Part shown: positions 44,730 through 53,009 of the stretch, in pieces | Numbering within the stretch: the stretch's first letter is position 1 | How the letters are laid out: the number at the start of each line of letters is the position of its first letter | Origin: an uncultured Granulosicoccaceae bacterium | Lineage (GTDB): Bacteria; Pseudomonadota; Gammaproteobacteria; Granulosicoccales; Granulosicoccaceae | Assembly: GCA_938028465.1 (NCBI GenBank) | Contig: CALJAA010000015.1 | Location: 1-53,009, forward strand | Length of the DNA stretch: 53,009 nt | Direction: 5' to 3' | Notes under the pieces: generated by a model | Told to the model about the DNA's origin: nothing | Databases searched by the model: none | What the model saw: only the letters and a program-made list of their open reading frames with translations | Translations under genes and position numbers: made by a program

Positions 44730-46454
44730 TTAGTCAAGTAGTGTGGCGCCCCACAATCTGTCATCTTTCATGTTCGTGCTGTTGCTGTGCAGGCGGGCCG
44801 CGATGATACCCTCGAGCAATTGTGTTTTCACCATTCGTTGTTGTTCTAGGCGTAATTCTTTTTTAACGTTGTTCATATATTGGCCCAACACACTTTCAGT
44901 TAACAAAGTGGTTACGGATAGCATGGCGGGAGCAACCAATAAATCAGCCGGCGCTAATCCGCCAGACTTTACCGCCAAGGCCACGCTGGCAGCCTCTGCA
45001 GTGACACGGGCTGCGCGAAGGCTATTAAGAAGTGCAGGTTGTTGTTCAAGTTTGCTGTATAAACGTTTTGCAGCGTCATCAATGCGCGGTTGAAATTTAT
45101 CTTGATAGGCTGTTACGCCGGAATCGAACTCTTCTTTGAGGTCTTGTTTGTTCTCGCGCAACGTTTGGCTTATGGCGCGCCAAAAAACACTGTTTTCTGG
45201 TTGGTCCTGTTGTTGCAGAAGGGCATGGCCTAGCAGTTCGTTTTGTAACTGCTGGTGGGCTTGCTCCAAAACGGATTTCTCTTGATCAAGTGAGCTGAGC
45301 TCTGGGCTGATGTGAAGTTTGTTTTTTCCAAAGCCGAGTAGTTTGCGGGCAGGCCAAGTGACCAAGTTTCGCGTTTTTGATAGTGCGCCAGCAATGCCGG
45401 GTATTTCAAGCAGCGTAAGGAGCTCTGCTAACGCTCGATTAAACGTATCGTTTTTATTCGGATCATCGAGATAGCTTCGCTCATAAAAATTAACGGCATT
45501 GTCCAGGGCTAACGTCAGAGCTGCATCCCATTCTTTTCTTGCCTGATTTTCTTGATCTATCGGTTGTACCCAATCCTGCCAGTGAGCCTCAAGTAATTGT
45601 TGAGCGCCGCTAATTTGAGTTCGGCGGTCGAAATTATTAAAAATGTGTTGAATGGCTTGTTTTAGTGCAACCAGTGCAGTGTCAGGAATTTTTGATTGAA
45701 TGGTGTTGTCAGACGCTGCCTTAACAAATGGAATGGCAACTATCTCAGGTGCTGGCTTGTCTAGCTGTGCTTCGTGTCGTTGTTGAAACGATGAAATAAC
45801 AGTTTGATGGTCAGCTTCATCAAGCTTGTTTATGCAAATCAGCATGGGCTTGGTAAGTGGCGCCAGTAAGGCGAGCATATCCCAAACGCTTTTATCAGCA
45901 TATTTATCTTTACTGACTGCAAGAATAATAATGTCAGCCATGGCTGCGGTTTGTAGCACTGCGTGCCGATAACCTAGGGCTTCAATCGAATCGAAATCAG
46001 GTGAATCCCATACCACGCCCTTTTTGATAAGCGCTTGACTACCGGGCGTTATTGATTCCAATACAAAGCTGTCGAGGGTTGCGCTTGTGATGTCTTGCAC
46101 GCTAACGCGTTGCATAGGCTTGTATGCATCACTTACTGCCTGCAACTCCTCATCGTTACAATGGCAAGCGAAGCCTTGCGCATGGACGGTGTAGCCGGCT
46201 AGCGCACTAATGCCGGCTGGTTGTGCGTCGAGTATCAAATTGGTGAGTGTGCTCTTGCCTGCTTGTGTGGGCCCAAGCACTAATAACTGTACGGGGTGCT
46301 CAGGGTGATCCGCATTGAGAGATTCTTTTATAAACGCAGATTCTGCAAGGCGCAGGCTATTAAGATTGGCAATCCATGTTTTGTTTGTTTGGTTGCTTGC
46401 CGCCAGTACTAGGCTATAGCGTTCAATCAATGCGGGTATATGAGCGCGATTCAT
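44730..46454 (-). CDS. Second dynamin-like GTPase
   Basis: A 574-residue GTPase: G1 GPTQAGKST (61-69), G3 DSPDFDSIEALG, G4 ICINKLDEAD (canonical NKxD), a helical middle and an alanine-rich hydrophobic stretch (AASVALAVKSGGLAPADLLVAP region near 500-530) likely to touch the membrane, followed by a basic helix. It shares the PDFDSIEA motif with the first GTPase. Its start overlaps the ubiA stop by 4 nt (ATGA), so it is read together with ubiA. Stop codons of this gene and the CobT-like gene are 40 nt apart, with an inverted AAGCATT repeat between. Confidence 0.8.
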   Translation of the reverse strand: MNRAHIPALIERYSLVLAASNQTNKTWIANLNSLRLAESAFIKESLNADHPEHPVQLLVLGPTQAGKSTLTNLILDAQPAGISALAGYTVHAQGFACHCNDEELQAVSDAYKPMQRVSVQDITSATLDSFVLESITPGSQALIKKGVVWDSPDFDSIEALGYRHAVLQTAAMADIIILAVSKDKYADKSVWDMLALLAPLTKPMLICINKLDEADHQTVISSFQQRHEAQLDKPAPEIVAIPFVKAASDNTIQSKIPDTALVALKQAIQHIFNNFDRRTQISGAQQLLEAHWQDWVQPIDQENQARKEWDAALTLALDNAVNFYERSYLDDPNKNDTFNRALAELLTLLEIPGIAGALSKTRNLVTWPARKLLGFGKNKLHISPELSSLDQEKSVLEQAHQQLQNELLGHALLQQQDQPENSVFWRAISQTLRENKQDLKEEFDSGVTAYQDKFQPRIDDAAKRLYSKLEQQPALLNSLRAARVTAEAASVALAVKSGGLAPADLLVAPAMLSVTTLLTESVLGQYMNNVKKELRLEQQRMVKTQLLEGIIAARLHSNSTNMKDDRLWGATLLD

Positions 46455-47323
46455 GAAGCCGCGCCACGTATCAGGTAGTCAGCTGCGATACCGATAAAAA
46501 CCGCCATGCCCAAGTAGTTGTTATTTAAAAAAGCGTTAAAGCATTTTTCAGGCTCGCGATGTCGGCTTGTATATAGCTGATAAATCGCAAACCCTGCTGC
46601 TGCTGCAATACCTAATATAAATGGCCAGCCACGTTGGGCGTTTAAACCTATTGTAATTACGATTGCGAGCACAACAAATTGTGTTAAGCCAACTATCAAT
46701 AAGTCTGCTTTGCCAAATAATATCGCAGTGGATTTTACGCCAATTTTTTCGTCGTCTTTTCTGTCGGCCATTGCGTAGTAGGTGTCGTAAACTAGCGCCC
46801 AGAGTATTCCGGCCAAATATAACCACCAAGTTTGTTGATTAGTACTGCCTGTTTGAGCGGCATAAGCCATAGGTATGGCAAAACCAAATGCCGCACCTAA
46901 AAACAATTGAGGTAATTGAGTGAAGCGTTTAGTGAAGGGGTACAAGGTGGCTAGAAACAAGGCTGCAAATGACATCATTACAGTGAGCCTGTTGGTTAAC
47001 AATACTAGACCAAATGCCAGCAGCATAAGGACAGCCGCGAAAATCAGTGCTTCTTTTGATGTTAGGGCGCCAGTGGCCAAAGGGCGGTTTTTTGTGCGCT
47101 CTACCGAGCCATCGATTTTTCGGTCAGCGAAGTCGTTTATGACGCAGCCAGCGGAGCGGGTTAGCACGGTGCCAATTAAGAAAATCACCAGTATGTCCAG
47201 CTTTGGTATGCCGCCAGCTGCAAACCACAGCGCCCACAGCATCGGCCACATTAACAGCAGTATCCCTATGGGTCGCTGAATTCGTGTAATGGCTATGTAA
47301 TGCTGAATTTTTTCAGGGAACAA
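46451..47323 (-). CDS. ubiA: 4-hydroxybenzoate octaprenyltransferase
   Basis: Attaches the polyprenyl chain to 4-hydroxybenzoate in ubiquinone biosynthesis; integral inner-membrane enzyme. The 290-residue protein has about eight to nine helices and the two aspartate-rich motifs of UbiA prenyltransferases, NDFADRKIDGSVERTKNRPL (first, with ND and D-x-x-D) and YDTYYAMADRKDDEKIGVKS (second). Length is standard. No ubiC is adjacent. It overlaps the following GTPase gene. Confidence 0.96.
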   Translation of the reverse strand: MFPEKIQHYIAITRIQRPIGILLLMWPMLWALWFAAGGIPKLDILVIFLIGTVLTRSAGCVINDFADRKIDGSVERTKNRPLATGALTSKEALIFAAVLMLLAFGLVLLTNRLTVMMSFAALFLATLYPFTKRFTQLPQLFLGAAFGFAIPMAYAAQTGSTNQQTWWLYLAGILWALVYDTYYAMADRKDDEKIGVKSTAILFGKADLLIVGLTQFVVLAIVITIGLNAQRGWPFILGIAAAAGFAIYQLYTSRHREPEKCFNAFLNNNYLGMAVFIGIAADYLIRGAAS

Positions 47324-47443
47324 AACGGATTCACCATGATCTGTAAAACGGCCGACTTCGCGTTATAGTAGCGGCTTATCATGAAGCTTGCTTATAGCGC
47401 TTTAGAATTAACAATAAGTCATTCCCAATAGGTAATAAGAATT

Positions 47444-48796
47444 ATGAAAACACCCGATTACGATCTCATCGCTGTAGGTGGTGGTAGCGGCGGTTTGGCG
47501 GCAATCAACAGAGCGGCATCCTATGGGGCTAAATGTCTTATAGTTGAACGAGATCCTGTCATGGGTGGAACCTGTGTTAATCGCGGCTGTGTACCTAAAA
47601 AAGCCATGTGGTATGCGGCAAGTATGGCGCACGGTATTCATGATGCTAAATCGTACGGGTTTGATGTTGAGCCAAGTAAGTTTGATTGGCCAATGTTTGT
47701 CTCAAAACGTGAGCACTACATTAGTAATATTAACAATTACTATGTTAAGTCGTTAAAGGCTGCCTCGGTTGAGAGTGCGCATGGCCTAGCCCGCTTGGTC
47801 GATGCCAATACAATCGATGTGGAAGGTAAGCAATATACGGCAGAACGGATCATTCTAGCGCCGGGTGGTGAGCCAGTTGTACCTGATATCCCCGGGGCAG
47901 AGCTAGGGTCAACTTCTGATGATTTTTTCAATTTAACTGAGCAGCCTGAGCGAGTGTTGGTGTTGGGCGCGGGTTATATCGCAGTTGAGCTTGCGGGAAT
48001 GCTTAGAGCATTGGGATCAGAAGTAACGCTTGGTGTTCGAACCGATCGTTTTTTACGACAATTTGATGACATGCTCTATGAAAATCTAGCGAAGAGCATG
48101 CAGGATCAAGGAATAAAAATTGAAACCGGCTTCTCTGCAGCCAGTATTGAAAAAACCGATGGCGGCTTAGTGACTGTAGGGGAGGCTAGGCAGCGATTGG
48201 GTAGCTATGATTCAATCATATTTGCGATTGGCCGCAGGCCACTAACGGCCGATCTTGGCCTTGATACAGCCGGTGTTACTTATAACGATCGCGGCTATAT
48301 CCCTGTTGATAAGTTTCAACAAACCAATGTGCCTTCAATATTTGCATTGGGTGATGTAACGGGTCAAGCGGAGCTAACGCCTGTGGCAATTGCTGCTGGC
48401 CGTCGTCTTGCCGATCGCTTATACGATAACCAAAAAGACAGGCATTTTGACTACAGCAATATTGCCACGGTGGTGTTTAGTCATCCGCCTATCGGCACGA
48501 TTGGTTTGAGTGAGGCGGAGGCTCGTGCGCAGTTTGGGGATGATATCAAGGTGTACACCACAAGCTTTACCCCAATGTATGCCACTTTTACAGAGCATAA
48601 AACCAAAACGGCAATGAAACTCATCGTGCAGGGAGACAATGAAAAAATAATTGGCTGTCACCTGATTGGTTTGGATGCCGACGAAATGATGCAAGGATTT
48701 GCTGTAGCAATAAGCATGGGTGCAACTAAAAAGGATTTTGACGACACTGTCGCAATTCATCCCACTAGCGGAGAAGAGCTCGTCACCATGCGGTAG
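47444..48796 (+). CDS. gor: Glutathione-disulfide reductase
   Basis: NADPH-dependent reduction of glutathione disulfide in the cytoplasm. The 450-residue flavoprotein has the N-terminal FAD motif VGGGSGG (11-17), the redox-active pair [13 protein letters not shown] (C44 and C49), the NADPH motif [15 protein letters not shown], and C-terminal [12 protein letters not shown] carrying the catalytic His-Glu pair. AGG-rich site before the ATG. It is transcribed alone. Confidence 0.96.
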   Translation: MKTPDYDLIAVGGGSGGLAAINRAASYGAKCLIVERDPVMGGTCVNRGCVPKKAMWYAASMAHGIHDAKSYGFDVEPSKFDWPMFVSKREHYISNINNYYVKSLKAASVESAHGLARLVDANTIDVEGKQYTAERIILAPGGEPVVPDIPGAELGSTSDDFFNLTEQPERVLVLGAGYIAVELAGMLRALGSEVTLGVRTDRFLRQFDDMLYENLAKSMQDQGIKIETGFSAASIEKTDGGLVTVGEARQRLGSYDSIIFAIGRRPLTADLGLDTAGVTYNDRGYIPVDKFQQTNVPSIFALGDVTGQAELTPVAIAAGRRLADRLYDNQKDRHFDYSNIATVVFSHPPIGTIGLSEAEARAQFGDDIKVYTTSFTPMYATFTEHKTKTAMKLIVQGDNEKIIGCHLIGLDADEMMQGFAVAISMGATKKDFDDTVAIHPTSGEELVTMR

Positions 48797-48895
48797 TCGT
48801 AAAGGTTATGAGAACCACTCCACAGTTTGTTCGGTAAAGTGAGATGTGATTCATACTCGGTAGCTAATTGCCGATAATTAAGTGAGGAATGTCAG

Positions 48896-48913
48896 TATTG
48901 GTAATCACCAATA
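48896..48913 (+). other. Small hairpin downstream of gor
   Basis: TATTGGT/ACCAATA with a 4-nt loop, perfect 7-bp stem. It lies 26 nt before the terminator described next and may form part of the gor 3' untranslated region, or the body of a short RNA ending at that terminator. Confidence 0.4.
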
Positions 48914-48938
48914 TTGATAACTGCCTCGATATAAATTG

Positions 48939-48970
48939 AGCTGCTAGGCAATCCTGGCAGCTTTTTTTTT
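48939..48970 (+). terminator. Intrinsic terminator downstream of gor
   Basis: Ten-base-pair stem (48939-48948 with 48953-48962, one G-U pair), CAAT loop and a run of nine T (48962-48970). A strong rho-independent terminator, 143 nt past the gor stop. Confidence 0.88.
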
Positions 48971-49088
48971 GCCAATCGAAACTGTCGTTTTAACTTTCGT
49001 CTTGATCTGGCCGCTACCTGTGTATTGGTTTTATCGGTTAAAAGCTGTGGTTAGTTTCTTTAGGCTTATAAGGGATTATTGAAAACAG

Positions 49089-49631
49089 ATGCGTAAGTCA
49101 AAATTGCATCAATCTGGGTTTACGTTCATTGAGCTGATGGTAACGTTAGTTATCGCGGGCATGCTTGTAGCGGTGGGCTTGCCTTCGTTCGGTAGCTTTA
49201 TGGAACGAACAAAGTTAACTAGCACCACTAACGATTACATTTATTCTTTGCATAAAGCGCGCTCCGAAGCGGTTAAGCGAATATCTGGCGCAGGTCTTTG
49301 CCCAAGTGTCAATTCAATGGATCGCAACGCTGTCTGTGCTGTTGGGCAACCGTATAGCTCCGGTTGGATCGTCTATGCCGATGAAAACAGTAGTGGGGTG
49401 TTTGATGCAGGTGAAGAAATACTGCATCGCATTGAAAGTAGAACAGATGGTTTCGTGTTTACTGCTCCAGCCGTTTTTTCTGAACAAATTTACTTTGATG
49501 AATCAGGTAATAGTGTGAACATTGCTGATTTACCTGTATCTGGAACAATAAGCATCACCTACGCAGGCGGTAACTTAGGCCGTAACGTGATTGTGTCTGC
49601 CAATGGGCGGGTTGTGTCGGAGGAGCAATGA
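49089..49631 (+). CDS. fimT: FimT/GspH-family pseudopilin
   Basis: A 180-residue minor pilin with a type III signal sequence: short basic leader, then GFTFIELMVTLVIAGML (prepilin peptidase cuts after Gly; Glu5 present). The C-terminal domain contains Cys and the pattern seen in FimT/FimU proteins, SGWIVYADENSSGVFDAGEE. It opens a minor-pilin operon that primes assembly of the type IV pilus; FimT proteins can also bind DNA during uptake. The next gene starts inside its last codons. Confidence 0.88.
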   Translation: MRKSKLHQSGFTFIELMVTLVIAGMLVAVGLPSFGSFMERTKLTSTTNDYIYSLHKARSEAVKRISGAGLCPSVNSMDRNAVCAVGQPYSSGWIVYADENSSGVFDAGEEILHRIESRTDGFVFTAPAVFSEQIYFDESGNSVNIADLPVSGTISITYAGGNLGRNVIVSANGRVVSEEQ

Positions 49632-50230
49632 TGAAAACGCAATTGCGAAATTTAAACAACAGCTTTAAGAAGCATGCTGATCAACGCGGTATCGGCATCA
49701 TAGAAGTTCTAGTCGCTTTGGTGGTGGTGTCTTTTGGCGTTTTAGGTATGGCCAGTTTGCAGCTCACCGGTATGAAACACAGCACGGGTGGCTTTAACCG
49801 ATCTAAGGCCTTGATGTTCACAGAAGACGTTGCAACAAGAATGCGCATAAACAGCGATGGAGTTGAAAAAGCCTATTACGGCAGTTTTGATTCAACAACG
49901 TTTGGCGGATGTGGATCTATTCCAGCAAAGATGTGCCAGGCTACTCCTACTGATGATAAACCTGCTGTTTGCAATTCTCAAGAATTAGCTACGCATGATT
50001 TATTCATTGTGGCGTGTGGAGATACGGATACTGCAGAAAACGCCCGTGACGGCGTTATGACTGCACTTCCTAGTGGCCAGATATCGATAACTTGCGATGA
50101 CGCTTCATCGGGTGGTTGTAACAAGAAATCTACTCATACCATAACGGTGAGGTGGCAAGAGGGCAGCGGCACATCAGATGATAAAACAGCATTGCTTAAT
50201 AAGCTTGTACAAGTGAGGCTGCAGCCATGA
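49628..50230 (+). CDS. pilV: Type IV pilus minor pilin PilV
   Basis: A 200-residue minor pilin: GIGIIEVLVALVVVSFGVLGMASLQL is the hydrophobic N-terminal helix (Glu5 present), preceded by a long basic leader. Typical PilV features are MASLQLTGMKHS and ATRMRINSDG. Start at 49628 or 49631 (tandem ATG); GGAGG upstream fits the second slightly better. It overlaps both neighbours by ATGA. Confidence 0.88.
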   Translation: MMKTQLRNLNNSFKKHADQRGIGIIEVLVALVVVSFGVLGMASLQLTGMKHSTGGFNRSKALMFTEDVATRMRINSDGVEKAYYGSFDSTTFGGCGSIPAKMCQATPTDDKPAVCNSQELATHDLFIVACGDTDTAENARDGVMTALPSGQISITCDDASSGGCNKKSTHTITVRWQEGSGTSDDKTALLNKLVQVRLQP

Positions 50231-50946
50231 GTGCAAATATAAGTATGCAAGGAAGGGCTGCTAAGCGAAATCAACAAGGTTTGTCACTAGTTGAATTAAT
50301 GATATCCCTTGTATTAGGTCTTATTGTTGTTAGTGGCCTATTCAATATGTATCTTGGTTCTACTCGCTCCTCTCAATTCAGTAATGGATTACAGCAAATG
50401 CAAGAGAATGGCCGCTATGGTGTGTCAACTCTTCAAAGAGGTTTTCGTTTAGCTGGTTACTCAGCTGGCGAGCTGGTCGAGCCATTCGATATTGCCGCCA
50501 GTAACGATAACACTGTGGTAGTGAGAATGCGCCTTGGCTATGATTGCAATGGTGGTTCAACAGCAGCTACAGGTGGCATTGCCGTTAATACCTATACATT
50601 AGATACCTCCCCAGCGGACGATCTTAAAAGCCAATTAGTATGCACCGGTAATAGTGCAGGCGCGGCACCAATGCCGCTTGTTGTAGGCGTTGATGAATTC
50701 CGAGTGTTGTACGGGATCAGCACTGATGACGATGGAATCCCGGAGCGTTATATTCCGTACGAGGCAGGCATCAATCCTCGGCAGGTGGTTAGTTTGCGAT
50801 TTGCATTGTTGGTTAATTCAGGTAGCCCGATTCGTACGCGCGACGTGAAGTCAAAATACACAGTACTGGATAAAGAAATATCTGTAACGGATCGGGTTGC
50901 TCGGTCTGTGTTCACTAGTACCGTCAAATTACGCAACAGGCGCTAA
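50227..50946 (+). CDS. pilW: Type IV pilus minor pilin PilW
   Basis: A 239-residue minor pilin with leader ending QQG, then LSLVELMISLVLGLIVVSG (Glu5 present), followed by a QENGRYGVSTLQRGFRLAGY segment characteristic of PilW. Start codon overlaps the pilV stop. The C-terminal half is a beta-rich globular domain with few conserved residues. Confidence 0.9.
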   Translation: MSANISMQGRAAKRNQQGLSLVELMISLVLGLIVVSGLFNMYLGSTRSSQFSNGLQQMQENGRYGVSTLQRGFRLAGYSAGELVEPFDIAASNDNTVVVRMRLGYDCNGGSTAATGGIAVNTYTLDTSPADDLKSQLVCTGNSAGAAPMPLVVGVDEFRVLYGISTDDDGIPERYIPYEAGINPRQVVSLRFALLVNSGSPIRTRDVKSKYTVLDKEISVTDRVARSVFTSTVKLRNRR

Positions 50947-50949
50947 ATC

Positions 50950-51534
50950 ATGTACAAAAAAATGATTTCATCTAATGCTATGCAAATAACGCTTGCCAAA
51001 AAACAACAAGGCGTAGCTTTAGCCATCAGCTTGTTATTATTAGTGGCTATGACCATCATTGGAGTGTCTACTCTAACGGGTACTCGTTTGAACGAGCAAG
51101 TTACGAGTAACGCTCAACAAAAAGCCATTACTTTTGAAGCAGCTGAATCTGCTATCAGTACGGTTTGGGACGCTGAAGAAATGATGGATGCGGTTGAACA
51201 GTTTCCAAGCACGCCTTATCACAATCCAATAGCCATAGAGCGCCAAGACTTATATCAGCAACTGTCCGCTGACTATGATCAAAAGTATGGGGGCAATACC
51301 ATAGTTGATGTAGCTGCTGAGGTTAGTATCCAGTACTGCGGCGAATCAGTGCTGCCACAAGGCAGTAACCTAAGTGCTGATGAGTCAAAGCTGCAAATGG
51401 TCGGCTTATTATTTGATATTAATGGCGAGGCCGTTGTTGATAACACTAAATCACGATCAAATCATTTACAACGTGGCGTTCTTGTCCGCCCTAAGTCTGG
51501 TCGCACTGGTAACTGCGTGATACGTGAACGTTAA
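50950..51534 (+). CDS. pilX: Type IV pilus assembly protein PilX
   Basis: A 194-residue protein with QQGVALAISLLLLVAMTIIG and then GTRLNEQVTSNAQQKAITFEAAESAI, the diagnostic PilX N-terminal region. As usual for PilX the fifth residue of the mature protein is not Glu. Next in most bacteria would be the large pilY1 gene; here pilE follows after 16 nt. Confidence 0.88.
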   Translation: MYKKMISSNAMQITLAKKQQGVALAISLLLLVAMTIIGVSTLTGTRLNEQVTSNAQQKAITFEAAESAISTVWDAEEMMDAVEQFPSTPYHNPIAIERQDLYQQLSADYDQKYGGNTIVDVAAEVSIQYCGESVLPQGSNLSADESKLQMVGLLFDINGEAVVDNTKSRSNHLQRGVLVRPKSGRTGNCVIRER

Positions 51535-51550
51535 AGGAAAGTAAGAACTA

Positions 51551-52009
51551 ATGATTGCTAATAAGACAACAGCGGCACAAAAAACACAAATCGGTTTTAC
51601 CTTAATAGAATTATTAATCACGGTGGCGATTGTGGCTCTATTAGTTGGTATTGCCGTGCCTAGCTATAATAACTATATGGATCGAGCGCGCCGTTTGGAT
51701 GCGAAAACCTTTTTGCAAGAAGTTGCTGGTGAGCAAATACGTTACTTTAGTGATAACAACAGCTATGCTGCAAATATGAAAGAAATGGGCTATAGCAGTG
51801 AAACGATGGATTCGCCTGACGGCTTTTACAACGTAGCGATTAATGTTGATGCAACGAGTGCGACTGGTGAGGCTATCGCTTTTACTCTAACGGCGACCCC
51901 TGTTGTTGGCAAGGCTCAAGAGAAAGATACTGCGTGCGGTAGCTTCCTGTTAGACAATTCAGGCTTGAAAGACGTCACGGGCCCTTCAGGTGTGGAAGGC
52001 TGTTGGTAA
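51551..52009 (+). CDS. pilE: Type IV minor pilin PilE
   Basis: A 152-residue pilin-like protein with GFTLIELLITVAIVALLVG (Glu5 present), a conserved YNNYMDRARRLDAKTFLQEV region and a C-terminal disulfide-loop pair (Cys in DTACGSF and in EGCW). Length and context point to the minor pilin PilE rather than the major pilin. AAAGGA lies ahead of the ATG. A symmetrical terminator follows. Confidence 0.88.
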   Translation: MIANKTTAAQKTQIGFTLIELLITVAIVALLVGIAVPSYNNYMDRARRLDAKTFLQEVAGEQIRYFSDNNSYAANMKEMGYSSETMDSPDGFYNVAINVDATSATGEAIAFTLTATPVVGKAQEKDTACGSFLLDNSGLKDVTGPSGVEGCW

Positions 52010-52036
52010 CCTCAGTAACTATCTTTACGTGTCATG

Positions 52037-52065
52037 AAAAAAAGCGGCCCTAGGCCGCTTTTTTT
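52037..52065. terminator. Bidirectional intrinsic terminator
   Basis: Seven A, GCGGCC, three-base loop, GGCCGC, seven T: perfectly symmetrical, so it can end transcripts from pilE (plus) and from the dodecin gene (minus). Confidence 0.93.
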
Positions 52066-52145
52066 ATGCCTATTGTTAAGGCAGTCAGCATCTTTGCCTA
52101 AGCTAGGCAACATAAAGATTGGCTGTTATCGCTTTTTGGAACAAC

Positions 52146-52349
52146 TTAGTCCTTTAAAACAAATGATACTTTCATAGTTACGCGGTATTCAGTGATCTTG
52201 CCGTCAGTGACCATCGCTTTTTGTTCTTTCACCCATACACTTTTAATATCGTTGAGTGTTTTATTGGCACGTGCAACACCTTCAGATACAGCATCGTCAA
52301 AACCCTTAGTTGAAGACGCGATGATTTCTGTAACCTTAGCTACTGACAT
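52146..52349 (-). CDS. Dodecin family flavin-binding protein
   Basis: A 67-residue dodecin: VAKVTEIIASSTKGFDDAV and GVARANKTLNDIKSVWVKEQ, with the conserved Trp39 that stacks on the flavin, then a beta strand ITEYRVTMKVSFVL. Dodecins form hollow dodecamers that store and buffer flavins. The ATG at 52349 has AGAGGA at the correct distance; an in-frame TTG at 52367 would extend the protein by six residues but lacks this site. Confidence 0.92.
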   Translation of the reverse strand: MSVAKVTEIIASSTKGFDDAVSEGVARANKTLNDIKSVWVKEQKAMVTDGKITEYRVTMKVSFVLKD

Positions 52350-52512
52350 AGGATAATCCTCTTTCAATTGTTGTTTAATTAATGGGGTTATAATCAGCTC
52401 GAAGCTGAGTGTCGACTATTATAGCAGTCGGATGGTGCGACATTATCTGCTTTCCTTAGTTCACTAAAAGTGTTCACAAACATTTATCGCACGATAGCGC
52501 ACAGGCAAACTC

Positions 52513-53009
52513 ATGTCATTTGATGACCTAATTTCACGCAAAGCAACCGGTAGCCTTAAATGGGATCGGTATCTGGATACCGATATTCTTCCAATGTGGG
52601 TCGCTGATATGGATTTCGAAGTTGCAAAACCTATCCAGGATGCCATTAAAAAGCGCATCGAGCATCCGGTTTACGGTTACACGGTAGCACCTAAAAGCCT
52701 TGATCAGGCCATCATTGCTTTTCTCGACGAACACTATGGGTGGAAAATACAAGCCGATTGGCTGGTTTATTTGCCAGGTGTTGTCACGGGTCTGGCGGTT
52801 GCCTGTCGGGCATTTTGCGAAGACGGTGACGACATCATGGTTAACCCTCCAATCTATCATCACTTTTATAATTCGCATGAAGATAAACGGCAGCAACTGG
52901 TGAAGGTGCCGTTGCATAAACAGGGTGATCGTTGGACGTACAACATAGAGGCTATGCGTGCTGCTTGCCATTCAAAAATGACAATGCTATTGATGTGCTC
53001 GCCTCACAA
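52513..53009 (+). CDS. PatB/MalY-type C-S lyase / aminotransferase (partial)
   Basis: The first 165 codons of a fold type I PLP enzyme: LPMWVADMDFEVAKPIQDAI (the MalY/PatB substrate-pocket signature), HPVYGYTV, VYLPGVVTGLAVACRAF, and VNPPIYHHFYNSHED with the PLP-stacking Tyr. Catalysis would be cystathionine beta-lyase or C-S lyase. The end of the gene, including the PLP lysine, lies beyond the window. ATG at 52513. Confidence 0.9.
   Translation, partial: MSFDDLISRKATGSLKWDRYLDTDILPMWVADMDFEVAKPIQDAIKKRIEHPVYGYTVAPKSLDQAIIAFLDEHYGWKIQADWLVYLPGVVTGLAVACRAFCEDGDDIMVNPPIYHHFYNSHEDKRQQLVKVPLHKQGDRWTYNIEAMRAACHSKMTMLLMCSPH

Noticed and set aside
44706-44731. Inverted AAGCATT repeat between the CobT-like and second GTPase genes as a terminator
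   Set aside because: 12-nt loop and no T-run on either strand; kept only as a note.

Overview
The window looks like a chromosomal segment of a free-living, probably marine, gammaproteobacterium. Three things suggest this: the block coaBC-dut-algC-argB has the order known from Pseudomonas; there is a type IV minor-pilin operon (fimT, pilV, pilW, pilX, pilE); and housekeeping genes ubiA, gor, comF and radC have gammaproteobacterial character. Base composition looks fairly even throughout. I see no rRNA, tRNA, CRISPR array, insertion sequence, integrase or phage gene. The genus is not identified.

Layout. 1-4.3 kb: pantothenate/CoA, dUTP, phosphohexomutase and arginine genes on the minus strand. 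4.5-11.7 kb: accessory block lying between coaBC and radC, which are neighbours in Pseudomonas: a dimethylglycine-dehydrogenase-like flavoenzyme coupled to a membrane desaturase/hydroxylase, a frameshifted bacterial voltage-gated sodium channel, and a TetR - ABC1 kinase - DUF2867-like operon. 11.8-20.1 kb: radC, then a tight five-gene operon SWIM protein / DUF5691-like / MoxR AAA+ ATPase / DUF5682-like / vWA protein, of unknown function. 20.4-27.9 kb: a second desaturase, a PepSY-linked two-component system, an HNH protein, an M20 amidohydrolase, and an SDR-lipoprotein pair divergent from a LysR regulator.

28.9-37.5 kb is the most interesting stretch: nine minus-strand genes in one probable operon. 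They encode an acylphosphatase-like protein without its catalytic residues, a Rieske [2Fe-2S] protein, a Rieske oxygenase catalytic subunit that has lost its own Rieske cluster, a GST-like protein, an 8-oxoguanine-deaminase-like amidohydrolase and a complete BMP-type (nucleoside-family) ABC importer. The combination of a Rieske-less oxygenase, a Rieske protein in trans and a GST-like partner resembles the NdmC/NdmD/NdmE N-demethylase of caffeine-degrading Pseudomonas. It suggests import and oxidation (possibly N-demethylation) of a modified purine or related heterocycle, followed by deamination. No reductase is encoded here.

37.6-47.3 kb: an EamA exporter, two tandem OmpA-family proteins, comF, and two related membrane-associated GTPases flanking a CobT-like vWA protein, the second GTPase coupled to ubiA. 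47.4-53.0 kb: glutathione reductase, the minor-pilin operon without pilY1 at its usual place, a dodecin, and the start of a PatB/MalY-type C-S lyase cut by the window end.

All functions are read from motifs, domain order and gene context by eye; no database search was possible.
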